From NCBI GenBank assembly GCA_047967505.1, contig CM106539.1: a stretch of DNA of 64,000 nucleotides; one strand, 5' to 3'. Made by a program: the position numbers and the translations under genes. Under the pieces are notes generated by a model that did no database searches, was not told where the DNA came from, and was given only the letters and a program-made list of their open reading frames with translations. The DNA is from Dipteris shenzhenensis (taxonomy: Eukaryota > Polypodiophyta > Polypodiopsida > Gleicheniales). Below are positions 33,745 to 45,860 of this stretch, in pieces. Within the stretch, counting starts at the first letter, position 1; every line of letters begins with the position of its first letter.

Positions 33745-36700
33745 CTACCAGCTGGTAACTGGGCTTGTGGCTGATACCCCCTTGGGCTTCGTTAACGAGG
33801 GGTCAATCACCTGAAGTCCTCTATTTTCGAGCAGCTTAACAATCTGGCTTCCGATATGGCGTTGGCAAAGGGGGCATTCATCTTTGGAGACCCTAATGAC
33901 CTGTATACAACACTTAAAGTTGTCATTACAGCTGTGGCTACTTCCAAAGAAGTTAGAATACAACAAACTAAAACATTAAAAAACACTCCTCTTGAGACTG
34001 ACTCATGTTGTGTGCTTCACAGTTGTGTAATGAGGAAAACTCGTGGGGAGAGGACCATTGTTTACCTTGAGGATACATTGGACGCAGAACATATGGTTAC
34101 AGTCAAGTCTTATCGGATCGACGAACGAATCTGCAGACAAGATCCAACATATTGCCATTTAGAGTCGTCAAGTGAATACATCTACCCACAATTAACAGTT
34201 TTAAGTAATGTGATTAATTTCTCACCCATGCAGATGCGGCACGTAAGATCCTTGTCATCTACGCAGTTCACAGAGGCCCCGGCTAACAATGGGCCTCCCG
34301 GAATCAGAAGAGCTTGCATGCCCGACGAAAAACTATTGATTTTATCATGAAGAGAGGAGGGTTTCATCTTGGTTTCAGCGCGTGGGCTGGCAAATGGACT
34401 ATCGGGAAGATTATGTACATCACTGCTTGAGGCAACAATTCAACAACTATCAGTTTTGACGAGCGACAAAGCGGGGTAGCAATAGAGCAAGCCCATTTCC
34501 CTGATATCTCATTTGAATATGCATACCTCGTCTGATCATTTTCGGCATTTCCTTGTGGCTCCAGATCCTCCGCCGGGTCTCCATCCAACACATCCAACAA
34601 GTATCCAAATGCGCTAGAAGCCTGAAGCTGGCTCAGGTCTGCACTCGGAAAAGAAGCGGCAAGATTCAAACCATATCCCTGACCCCGCCTTTCCATCCTT
34701 TCTTTCTGCTTACCGAACAGACTTTCAACTGACCTTCAGACGTCCTAGCCATGTCTCCGGGTGAATGGAGTTCGTTTGAAGCGTGGTCGTGCTGGCTTTG
34801 GGCAGCCTCTAACGTGGGGGCGCCATTATCCAGAAATAGTCTGGGAGGATCGGCAAACTGGAGTGCAGCAAACCGTCTTCTTTCTAACTCGATGGTTTGA
34901 AGCTCTTGCTCATTGATTTGCCTCCTCAGAAGCTCATGATCGTCAAAAAATTGAAGCCCTGAAAGAAATCAATATCGCCAATCAACAGATGCACTGGGTT
35001 CACAATGCGATCATATCAACTTCCGATGCTCCAGCTATAAATAACTTCAGTTTCGACTCAGTATAGTAACCAACTTCTGCGAGTAATTTCATTCGGCAGA
35101 TAAATCAGGGACACACTGATCCTGCAATGCAGAGCCAAAGGATATATGAACATCTCAGACAAGGAACAGAGCTCCCAGATACCTGGAGTAAATGTAAACT
35201 CTCTGCCATCAAAGCTCCTACTAGGAGCAAACCTAGAGTGTTCTCCTCTGTCCGGCAGTTTCCTGCGACAGGGAGCGAGTTTTCGTAAGACTTGCAGAAA
35301 ACGAGCTGCTGGAGCGAAAGAGAGCCCAAGAATAGGTGGCAGTCAAGAACCTTACTTTTCACTCTGTTTGCCTTTCTCTTTGTAAGGTTTCACAAGAACA
35401 CGTGCCCCGCAGATGTAGTGAGGGTTGCCTTTGGCGAGAATTGTTTTAACAGTCTCTGGGTACACAAATGTCACGAATCCAAACATCCTTTTCTGTTGGT
35501 AGGGAATCCTGACATCCTGGACCGGACCGTAAATCCTGCAAAGGCCATAATGAAGTGATACTTGCCTTGAAGCTCCATTGGCTAAACACTGGGGAAACGG
35601 TAAACTGGAAGAGCTTTACCTGAAATAGTTAGAGACGTCCTCCTCAGTGAAGGTACTTTCGGCAGGGAACGTCAGGTATATCTGACGAGAGCCGGGATTG
35701 ACTCCACTCAAATCATCCTTTTCTCCCCTGTAAGCAGTGAACCTCAGAGCATCCTCAGCCAATACAACAGCGTGCTGGCCGTGAGGTCTATGCAAGGTCA
35801 TAAGAAAAGCAATCGAGTTACCAAATGCAGATCCCAAGCACTCCCATACTTACTTCAATCTCTTCAGAATGCAGATCTCACACGTTCCCAAAGCTACTTC
35901 AATCTCTTCAGCGAACGAGTGTCGATTGTATAACACATGAACACTGGGTATATGACTACGAAAGGGGAGTGTGTTCTTAGTGTGTTAATGAGAGGGAGTG
36001 CAGAGAACATACACCCATGCTTCTATCTCTACATCCGGGGCCCTGTGCTGCTATATTCTTGTTGACAGAAATTCAAAGCATTTCCATGCTTAGCAGAGAG
36101 GAGGATGCTTATCTCACAGGGAGATCGAGATCATAGATCCTAAAACTAAAAGTACATGTGATAGCAGTCGCATGCTTCGTGCTTGTGTGACAGGAGTGCC
36201 GTGCTTTAAATTACAAAAATGCACTCTTGAACTTCTAGTGTACACGAGGCCAGCAGTGCGAAGCTGGTGCGCATAGGGATGGAGTACCTGTCGATGAGGG
36301 TGACGGTGTTCTTCAAGCGGGCCAGGAGCTTAGTGAGGCTGTAGCCGGCTTTGCCGTGGCGCTGGCTCTCGGTGAGGTACCCTTCGGCCTGCAGCGTCTT
36401 GCCGAACTTCTCATAGTAGAGCTGAGGGAGGGAAGCGATGGAGACGGGGGCGCGGCGGCCACGGAGGAGCTCCTGGAGCTCGAGTTCGAGGCGTTCGAGG
36501 GAGCCAGGTACGAGGAGGGGATCATCGGAGGAAGGGGGAGGAGGAGGAGGAGGAGGAGGGGAGCGGCCATTAAGGGAGTGATGGAGGAGGAGGAAGGGGG
36601 AGGAGGAGGAGGAGGAGGAAGGGGAGGGAGGTTCGGAGGAACGGGAGGGGGAGGAGGAGAAGTGGGAGTGAAGGAAGCGACAGTTGGAGCCATGTTTGCA

Positions 36701-37204
36701 GTAGCCACGGGCAAAGTAGAGGCAAGGCTTCCAGGCCGGAGAGAGAGGAGATGATGACGAAGGCAACGTATCCGGCGGAAGAGATAGATCCGAAAGCGAC
36801 AACGGTCTCCTATACGTGGCGGACGTCGACCGCAGCAACGCGGCGCCTGCAGAGGCCCCCCCTCCCCCGCCGCCGGAGAGGACCACATCTGACTGTGGGT
36901 TAAGATAACCCTCGCTGAAGAACCCATCGTACCCCTCCCCTACCTGCGTTTGGACTTGGATTTTGTGGATGAAATCCGACGTGTACCCCACCGTCGACAG
37001 CCTCGCGGTTTGTGTTAACCCCAGTTGTTGCTTCGCCTTCGCCACTATCGCTTGTAGTAGCGCGTCCGGCCCTAACGCCAACCTTAGCATTTCCTGCTGT
37101 CCCTGGTCTTGTAGCAACAAGAAGCCCATTATCTTGGAGGCTACCTCCGGCTCCATCGCTTGTACCCTGCTATACACCATCCTCGTCACCTCATACGCGT
37201 CCAT
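33745..37204 (-). CDS. CCCH zinc finger, OST-HTH, RRM protein with C-terminal RING
   Basis: Nine-exon model: 36288-37204, 35620-35787, 35356-35535, 35183-35262, 34814-34958, 34527-34733, 34226-34422, 34066-34130 and 33745-33900. All phases agree, giving about 704 residues. Seen in order: an N-terminal [15 protein letters not shown] region; one CCCH finger (C161-x7-C-x5-C-x3-H179); Ser/Pro runs; an OST-HTH region (about 235-320, [19 protein letters not shown]); an RRM (about 342-420, [20 protein letters not shown]); a Leu/Arg/Glu helix; the motif LPDSPFASP (571-579) typical of this plant family's C-terminus; and a C3HC4 RING, C627-x2-C-x11-C-x-H-x2-C-x2-C-x11-C-x2-C665. The start matches relatives; an ATG 57 nt upstream is less likely. 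The exon with LPDSPFASP reads straight into CRICM. RNA binding is expected; E3 ligase activity is inferred. The 80-nt intron 34734-34813 is the weakest link. Confidence 0.75.
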
Positions 37205-37261
37205 TTCTCTCTCTCGCCCTTTTCGACTCACCACCTCTGCACCATATTTCAATCCACCCAT

Positions 37262-40200
37262 TTACCCATTTTATTATTTACAAGCATTTCAATACATCAG
37301 TCAATCAATCCAATCAATGAATCACTCAATCAATCCCCCCTCCCTTCCTCCCCTGTAAACCTTCCCAGTATGCATCCCCCGATTCCCTGAGTCCTAGTCT
37401 TCTATAAAGCTTAGACGGGTCCTCCCATAATCCCTCACCCGTTCATTTCCAGAGTCCCTCCCGAATTAAAACTTCACAGGATGTGTCCCCAGTCAATGGG
37501 TCCTCCACCATCCTTTCATCGAGTCCCACAGCTCACACACGCACAGTGTCTTCTTCCTCCTCTCCTCGCCAAAGGGCCTGTCGATCTCTCAAAGACTTGA
37601 CCGCCGGGGAAGGGAAGGGACGCCTTTCAAAGACGACCGCCCGGGAAGGAAGGGACGCCTCTCCCTCTGGCGAGCTTGCACCCTACGCCAGCTCCAACAC
37701 CTACTAGAGCACTAAAACATCATCTTCACCCGTTTCCTACAGCTAACACTCAGCTCACGCTGCCTAACAGGTTACCAAAAAGTTTCAAAAACGTCCATCG
37801 GACTGATGCCTGTAAAGCTCCGAAAACGTCCATACTGAGCGCGGTCATGTCCATCACACTGATGCCTACCTGCTTCTAGCGAGTCTTCCTCAGCTCAATC
37901 ACAACGATCCTCCACGCGCAACTCCGTAGAACCTCGTGTACTTGCACCACTACCGAGCCAGAGCGATTTCAATGATTCAGCCACCTCCGTTGCCCAACTC
38001 CTTACGTGCTCCTGCGCACGGTTACGTGCTCCTAAACACCGTCCTCAGATCATCAGATGACAAGACTCAAGAGTATCTGCTAACAGAGCGACAGACTCTC
38101 CCGCATTGCTCCAGCGCGCACTCACACTGAGATCAGCGCAGCACTGGCCCGTAGTTTTCCAAGTTCCAACCGTAGCCTTCTTTCCCATCACCTCAAAGTT
38201 CAAACCCCGCACCACCACCTCCACTTCTCACAGCCCACTACGCAAGCCCACAATCTCCTGCTGAGCCGAAACACACGAGAACACGCACAACACGCGCACT
38301 TCTTCCTCACCCCGTACACCCAGATCTCCACGTCTCCACCGAGGCAACTAATACTGACCCACGCCAAGTTCCAACCATTTCACACTTCATCCAGCTTAAC
38401 CGACCGACACTACTGCTACTCCATCCCTCGTTATACTCAATGCCGACGACCGGCCGGATTCTATTCATCGTCCTTCGCCTAGGAGAGAAAACCCACCAGA
38501 CGTAACGAACCGACCACCGCTCCGCACAGCTCAAAGCTGATCTGATCGAGTCCAACGATGTTTCGCCTTCATACATCTCCAAAAACCACCCATGGGAGCC
38601 ACTGCACCGTTACAGTAATTTCAAGCCACACCTGCGTTCCCGACATCCATGACTTCCAGCTTAGACGCATCTCCGGGAGCCTGTCTACCCATATTCTGTG
38701 ATAGAGAAGATGTCATTATGGCTGTGATTAAACTGCCCTATATTCCTTTGAATTCGAGCTGCATGAGGTCGGTAGGAACCTAAGTATTAAATTGCTGTTA
38801 TTGGCCGCGCGAGCGGCAAACTTTACATTTGAACAAACTCCCGTAGTAGCTTCGCCAGATCACAATAGATTGTACAAAAATGGTTTCCGAAGTTCTCAAG
38901 CGTCAAAACACTGAGAAGTGTCGAAACAAGGATCCGAAATTGCTGCTCAATATGCATATCTTGAACGCACGACAGCCAGCAAATCACTTGATGCTCCGAT
39001 CTCCCTCATGTGTAAAATTGGGGAGTTGTACATGAACCATGTAGTTGAGTTTCATAGAACTTCTATAGAGCTCTCGTGAGCTTTTCGACATATGGCAATC
39101 GTTCTGTACAAACTCCCACTCGAAGATCTAGCTTTCATAACAGATTTGGTTCCAAGTCCAGAGTTTCCGTTGCAGTCCACCTCCAGAAGAATCGAGGAGT
39201 TTGGAGTCCAAATCCTTGACCATCGCCCATACGGACTGATACACAAGAATCTAGCAGTAATTATTTCGTTGCATATGACCTCCGAAATCCGGATCCACAC
39301 CAGGACCACGAACTCTTCCAGCAGCCTGTCATTCAATGGTCGTTAATCCTGTAGTTCATTCAAGGGGCTGATCGATGATAGGTAGCCACTGATCTGGATT
39401 GCGAGACGACCCACAATCTCCAAAGTTAACCTGGGATCCGGTGGCTAGAGATATTATCAGCTGCAACTGCTTATGTAGCAAGAAGCGTTGGATCATATGG
39501 CGACGATCCTTGGAACAAAGCCTCACTATAATAAACGCCGGAACCCTTCCCCCAGCCATCGGTACAGACTCAACCTAACATGACGAACACCACAAGGGAC
39601 CAAGCAAGAACAAGAAACAACACGTCCGCAGGTTGCAGAGACACACATGGAGTGAACTGATGAGGTCGCAGCAAACAACTAATAAGAAGAGAGACCAGTT
39701 GAAGTAAGGAAGAGGAGAAGCAGAGAAAGATCACCAGGGCGAGCGGACTCGAGGTCGGAGGATAGACCACGGAATCATTGCTGCGAAGCATTGGCAACAC
39801 AAGAGGGGGGTTCACAAAGAGAGGGAATCTTGAGCACCCAATTGCAGAGAGTGACCCAATCCAGAAGTTACGAGGGGGAAGGATGGGTGGCAGGGGGAGT
39901 TAAATGTGATGGTGGTGGAGGGAGGAAGAAGAGGTCAGAAGGAGGAAGGTGTGGGGATTCGGATCTGGCAAGGGATCAGGGAAGGGAGGTGAGGATGAAG
40001 ACAAGGAGGGGAGAGATCGACGAGTGGGGGGAAGGTGAAGGGGACGAGGAGTGGAGTGGGGTGGGAGAGAGGAGAGAAGCAGCGGGAGCGCCATAGCCAG
40101 AGCTCCAAGCTTGAGCCCCGAGCTCAAAAGCTCGGCGCAGGGGAGAAGACAGAAAGTTGAGGGTGACGATGCACAGATCCAAGGCTTGAATGAAGCATGG

Positions 40201-40806
40201 GGGCAGAATCTCCACGCAGTTAGCGGTCCTGCCAGACTGGAGGTCGCCGCTAAATTAGCGCTCCCGCTAAATTAACAAAGCCCACCGCTAAAACCCTCTC
40301 CTTTAATCACGGGCCCAGCTACGTGCATGGCCCCATGCAAACGTTAAACTCAGCGCCTCTTCTAATTGGTCCGATATCCAATATCCCCATCCGTTCGACC
40401 GCAGAGTCCAATCCCCTTCTGACACGTCATAAGGGTGGCCAACGAACAGGGCCCGCGCCGGGTTGGCAATCGTTCGGGAATCCAATTGGGCCCCACTGTC
40501 ATACCCGACAAAAGAGCGCCCTCCGTTGCTAATAATTTAGAGCTCTGCCTGCCTGCCGCGCGCCAAGGGTCTTATAATGAATAATAGGAGTAACCAGCAG
40601 CGTCAAGCTTATCATAATATTCAAAAAATACGCCTGCTGTATTGATTCCGGTTGGTAGCCAGGGGGATAGATCCGCCCCCCTTTTTTGAGTTACCCCTTC
40701 TTCGGACTCCTTTCCACCAGCCCCCTTTACTCTGGCCTTCCCCTGCCTACGTGTCCTCTTCTCCTACGTGTCCTCCCAATCACCACTCTGAAACTCCTCG
40801 CCCCCC

Positions 40807-40809
<3 letters not shown>
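37262..40809. other. Upstream region of the RNA-binding protein gene; no gene recognised
   Basis: This stretch is richer in G and C than the rest of the window. Many short frames on both strands (for example 37483-37707, 38307-38582, 39052-39336, 39092-39346, 39570-39815, 39791-40096) show no domain, and overlapping ones compete. It probably holds the promoter and leader of the minus-strand gene, and perhaps another gene's leader, but no start or splice signal decides this. Confidence 0.4.
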
Positions 40810-40856
<47 letters not shown>

Positions 40857-40901
40857 TTATCTATCTCTATCTCTCTCTTTCCCCCCACCCCCCCCCCCCC
40901 C
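40810..40901. repeat. (TC)n microsatellite and C run
   Basis: About 45 bp of (TC)n from 40810 are followed by CTATCT-type units and a C-rich run at 40881-40901 broken by one A. Confidence 0.95.
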
Positions 40902-43900
40902 TCTATCTCTCCCTTTACAGCCTGGCCACAAACTTGACCCTCTCTCCTTTTGCTTTCCGTCTAGACTTCACACCATGTCACGAAACTCAAGACCCTACAC
41001 ACACCCATAGAGGAGACATGCATCCCTCTCCGAGAACTTTGCATCACCTTCCCCATCTTGTGGGCTCAGTTTATTCTCGAGAGGACCCTCCTCCCATAAA
41101 TATCTACTCTACATCCTCAAGAATCTAGCATGTTCTTACTTTTCCTAACTTTTGTGCCCAATCTTGAATAAACCCCTCTCTCTCAAGTTTCAACCGGCTA
41201 CTTATGGAAATGGTGGAATACCAATAGACTTAATAGAGGAAATTCCAATAACTGAAGGAGGATGAGGGAAAAGCAAAAGTCGAGCAAAGTGATGAGCTTT
41301 TATACACTCACTTTCACACCCTCCAACCTTTTTTGGGAATCATCACTAGAGTTCAGCTACTTGAAGATTTTTATAGGATATTGTGTAGCATGGTTCCTAA
41401 AGTCCTCCTCGCCCTCCATTACCCATTGTGTAGAGCTGCTTGAAGATTTTTATAGCACATTGTCTACCATGGTTCCTGAAGTCCTCCTAGCCCTCTAATT
41501 TTTCCATAACAGATGCAACAAAATTGCCTGGTATTATCTCTCTTAGCTTCTACAACCTATCTGAAAGCACATATGCTAATCATTTGAATTTCCTATCAAT
41601 GCCATGCCTTGCAACCATTTCATGAACACATCAACTTGAGGGCCACCACATTCATCATGTCACCATGCGCTCACAAAGCTTTTCTCTTCTAAGTGGGGCA
41701 AACATCTCATCTCACATTGAACCCAATCACAAAGTGGCCTTGATCTATGATCATTACTTCCATACAACCCAAGGCATTCCTATGAAAGTAAGTCTGATTT
41801 TCACTCAAAAGCGAGGCACAAGTAGAATCTAGGACTTGTGCTATCAAAGCTGGCTTCCAATATTACTAGTAGTCATGTGAGAGCTTTCTCCATGTGTCAT
41901 TAGAAAAGGCTCTTTAAGGAAAGCAATGATTTGACAATAAGAAAGGTACAATAACATAGGACTAAGACCCTATCATAAAGGTCCACCACAAGATGGAGTG
42001 ATATGAGCGTGAGCACATGATTCAAAAAATACAACAATCATAAAGAAATGATACTAGTTGCAATTATTTAGAGGAAAAGGCATGCTTTCATGTACCACTC
42101 AGAAATTGAGCCATTTTAAAAAATTTGCAAAAGTGTGAAGTTCTCAATGATTAGGCAAAATTATGGAACGTCAAAACGATCCTTAATGCACAAAAATCAA
42201 GTAGAGCATATTTTGGTAAGCCAATGGTGTTCGAGAGTCATTTTAGTGTATTGTAATAGTTATCCATGTATTTCAACAAATCTCCATGCTCTAAAAACGA
42301 TGGTTTCATGCTTTATTGAGGGTATCACAAAAAGTTTCACGCTAAGGTTCCAACCAAGCGAATGGGGTTTTCTTACCTATATCTCTTCATTAGGAGGCTA
42401 TCATTTTTCAATGTTGAAGGCTTCACTCTTCATTCACTTTTTAGGAGACTTTTATATATTGTAAATTGAATAAGTCTACACTTCCAAGTTTCATGCTTAA
42501 GCTAAGATAATAAAAGGGAAGAAGTTTGTCTCTCTCTTAGCATGAGCTTTGCAATACACATTTATAGCACTAGGCCAAGTATCTACTAATGTATCTACAG
42601 TTAACTCAATATACAACATGCGATATATGCCCTAGCAACACCATGGAAACTTCCAAAATCAACGTTGCATCGTAATTATTTTTATGCCATAAATATCAAA
42701 TCCAAAGGTATTGATAGTTTAAAGACTTTAGAGCTACAACATAACTAGCTGACATACAAGACACCAAAAGCATAATAAAACAACTAGGCATTCATGACAC
42801 TAGTAGTGCCAAACAATATAGGAGTTTGAGTTTAATGTTTCTTTGTGCTATAAAAGAAATACGAAACAAATCCAAGTTCGCTACGCACTTATGGACTCGA
42901 ATTTGAAATTCATGGTGCAAGGGGTTTCCAAATAGAACACAATGTGTCAATATCAACATCAATATGAATTGTGTTTTGGAAGTTTAGCACTACTCTCCCT
43001 CTCACAGTATTAGTTATGTAAAGGAGAAGTGGGTTGGAGTCGCTTTTATATATTTATCTAATAGTCTAATCACAAATTTCTATTTTTGTACATATTTAAA
43101 CTCTATTTAAAATGGATTTTTTCACCCTTCAAAAGAAAAGAAGAAATTATAGTGTTCAATGTTATTAGATTTTGAAGTACCTTCAAATATCATGTCAATG
43201 AGAGGCACTAGCACTTGATTATAAGATGGAAAACTTGAGCATTTTTTTCATACAATGGATCATGTAGCTGTTAGTTTTGATGTCCAATATTTGGAATAGA
43301 CAATCATAATGTTTCATGATCTTTTTATTGTTGGATTACATACAGACATACTATTGTTGTTGGAATAATTTTGTAAACTTTTTACAATGGGTACTCACTA
43401 GCTCATATAAATGTTCTCATTTCAGTGCATCTATTGATGGAAGTGTCAACTTAGTTTGTGTATTTAAATAAAGAAATCACAATACACTAAGTGCAATTAT
43501 TAAAGAAGGCAAGGACTTTTAACATGTTTGTCAAATTTTGCGGTGATGATTAGCCAATGATGTAGTTGAGAGCATATCTTTCTAGATGTAAGATTGACAA
43601 TTAGCTATTCCACTCCATCAAGCGATAATGTACATATACAATTTTGCTCAAGTTCACCTCGAATCTCAATGTCGTTATCACATTTTCCCCCTCATGAATG
43701 CCATAATATTGGTCATCTGCTATTACCACTATACTATACAAAATTTCCCCTTCTACTACCCTCTGTTGAATGCTTCTATTTTGTAGATACAATTATCCCT
43801 CATGTCATTGCCTTTGCTTTTTGAGAGTTGACGCCTTTCAATTTTAGCCTTTTTCAGTGTTGTCTTCTTAGCTAACTATAAAGACAAGCTCTCACTTTGT

Positions 43901-44779
43901 GCCTTTCTCTCAAATACACGTAAAGAACATGCATTTTTTCTTTTTTTGCAAGCGCATCATTATGGAAAGGATCTGGCTCACAATATTTTTATATAGTACA
44001 CAACTCATTGCATTCTATAGTATTTCCAAGGTTTTATATCATAGAATCCCATTGATAGTCTTGAGATAATGGCAATGGTCATCCATAACCCACTTCAAAT
44101 CAATGCAATTCAAGAATTAGGTTCACAAGCACTTCAAGAATTGTTTGAGTTATTAGAACATATGGTAGTATGCCGTCATCTCTCAAGTGGCTACATATAA
44201 TTTGGGTTTGTTGACTTTGGTAACACAATGATATGAAGTATTCATCTTGTGATCAAGGTTTTCAATATGCAAGTGTGTATGGGTCCACATATTTGTGCGA
44301 TTGTAACCTTAAACTATTAAATCTAGTAGATTTCAAAAGATAGGAAAAGGAGCCACACGCATATGCATGCGTGTGCACAAAGTTCAAAATTTATTTTTCT
44401 TATATATGTTGTGTAGGTATAAGTTTTACAATTGAAGATCAAAACCCTTTGGCACAATTAGGATCTATTAGCACATTTAGCTTCATAATAGATGCTTTTC
44501 CATGCAGCATGTATGACTCTATGATATGCAAATATAATGCTTTCATTGATTTTGCATAATGTTGTTCTTGCATGTATGATGAGATGTACATGCCTAAAAT
44601 GTGTTATCATTTGGTGATCATCAATGGCATTAGATATACACAAATTCTTTGGCATACATGAATTTTTATTAGAAGAGAACCTATGGGTTTAAATTTTATG
44701 TGACTTCTATCACTTTCGAAATTGATTAGCATACCTTGAAAAAAGAAAAAGTATCTTACAAACTCGTGTGCTTAGATGC
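40902..44779. other. AT-rich DNA without recognised gene
   Basis: No domain was recognised in any frame. A tandem duplication with a 79-bp offset starts at about 41361 (TTGAAGATTTTTATAG and CATGGTTCCTAAAGTCCTCC, repeated from 41440). The 109-codon frame at 42135-42464 has no recognisable motif. Confidence 0.5.
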
Positions 44780-45205
44780 CAAGAGAAATGCATTTCAAAA
44801 GACAACTATTGTTGTGTGAAATATCACGTCCAACAAATATTAGACACTTGTTTATAGATATTCTCGACAAGATTCATTTTACACAATTAGATTTGTAATG
44901 ATGGTCATTTTTTACGATTTCTATTATAAAAAATTGGCCCTACTTCTGTCATACTTTTGAATGGCCCCTTATATTGTTGTCTTGGCTATGGTAGAAGAAA
45001 TGCCCACATTCATTTGAAAATATAACTCTTGTTGTATGAAATATCATGCCCAATACAAAGTACACATTTGTTTATGGATGTTCTCTAAAAGATTCATTTA
45101 CAAAAACTAGATTCGTAATGATGATCAATTTTTTGCATTTCTATTGTTGAAATTTGACCTTAGTTTTGTCGTACTTTTAATAATGGGCCCTTATATTATT
45201 ATCTT
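44780..45205. repeat. Tandem duplication, about 212-bp unit
   Basis: The unit beginning AAGAGAAATGCATTTCAAAA at 44781 recurs, diverged, near 44993. Both end in ATGG..CCCTTATATT.TT and TTGGCTA. Confidence 0.85.
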
Positions 45206-45543
45206 GGCTAGACCCAAAAAAAATCTTAATCGCTACTCATGGTTATGTCAAGCCATTAACTTTTATTGTTAAAGCCCTAATGGCCATAAATGAATACCAC
45301 GTACAAGGGCAAGGATTTGCATTCAGTTTGATTAACTAAAGGAACATACATTTGGTGGCCAATATGGGTTATATAACACTAAAGTTAGACTCATTTAACC
45401 AAAAGTTTTTAATTGCTATGAAATTCAGTTGAAGGAATTTGCGAAGATACATGGCAAATGCAATTATAGCCTATATATTCTTCGATACATATATGTACCA
45501 CAATAAAATGATATGGGAATTTATCTACAACACGTATTCAAGA

Positions 45544-45860
45544 TGTGCATAATTCTTCTATTATGCTTTATAATTATTTATGATTCCTCTACTATGATTT
45601 ATGTGTAGATTACATGTCTATATGAATTTGGCCTTTTCATCCATATAGTCATCATGGTTGCTTATGTGCATAATTCTTTCATTATGCTTTATAATTATTT
45701 AGGATTCCTCTACTATGATCTATGTGTATATTTCATGTCTATATGGATTTGGCATTTTCATCTATAGTCATCATAAGCAACTTTCTTAAAAATGTGCATA
45801 ATTCTTCTATTATGATTTATAATTATTTATGATTCTTCTACTATGACCTATGTGTAAAGC
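45544..45860. repeat. Tandem repeat, about 125-bp unit, 2.5 copies
   Basis: GTGCATAATTCTTCTATTAT begins at 45544, 45666 and 45794. The first two units are complete; the third ends after GACCTATGTGTA. Confidence 0.9.

Noticed and set aside
34182-34367. A separate 120-residue RING gene starting MKPSSLHDK
   Set aside because: That ATG lies inside the exon that begins with [14 protein letters not shown]; a separate gene remains possible if transcripts start there, but the continuous exon favours one protein.
34364-34696. A separate gene starting [11 protein letters not shown]
   Set aside because: It is exon 6 of the CCCH/RRM gene; the frame joins LPDSPFASP in the next exon with matching phase.
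36356-36754. Glycine/glutamate-rich plus-strand frame of 132 codons
   Set aside because: Antisense shadow of the Ser/Pro-rich exon 1 of the CCCH protein gene; no domain.
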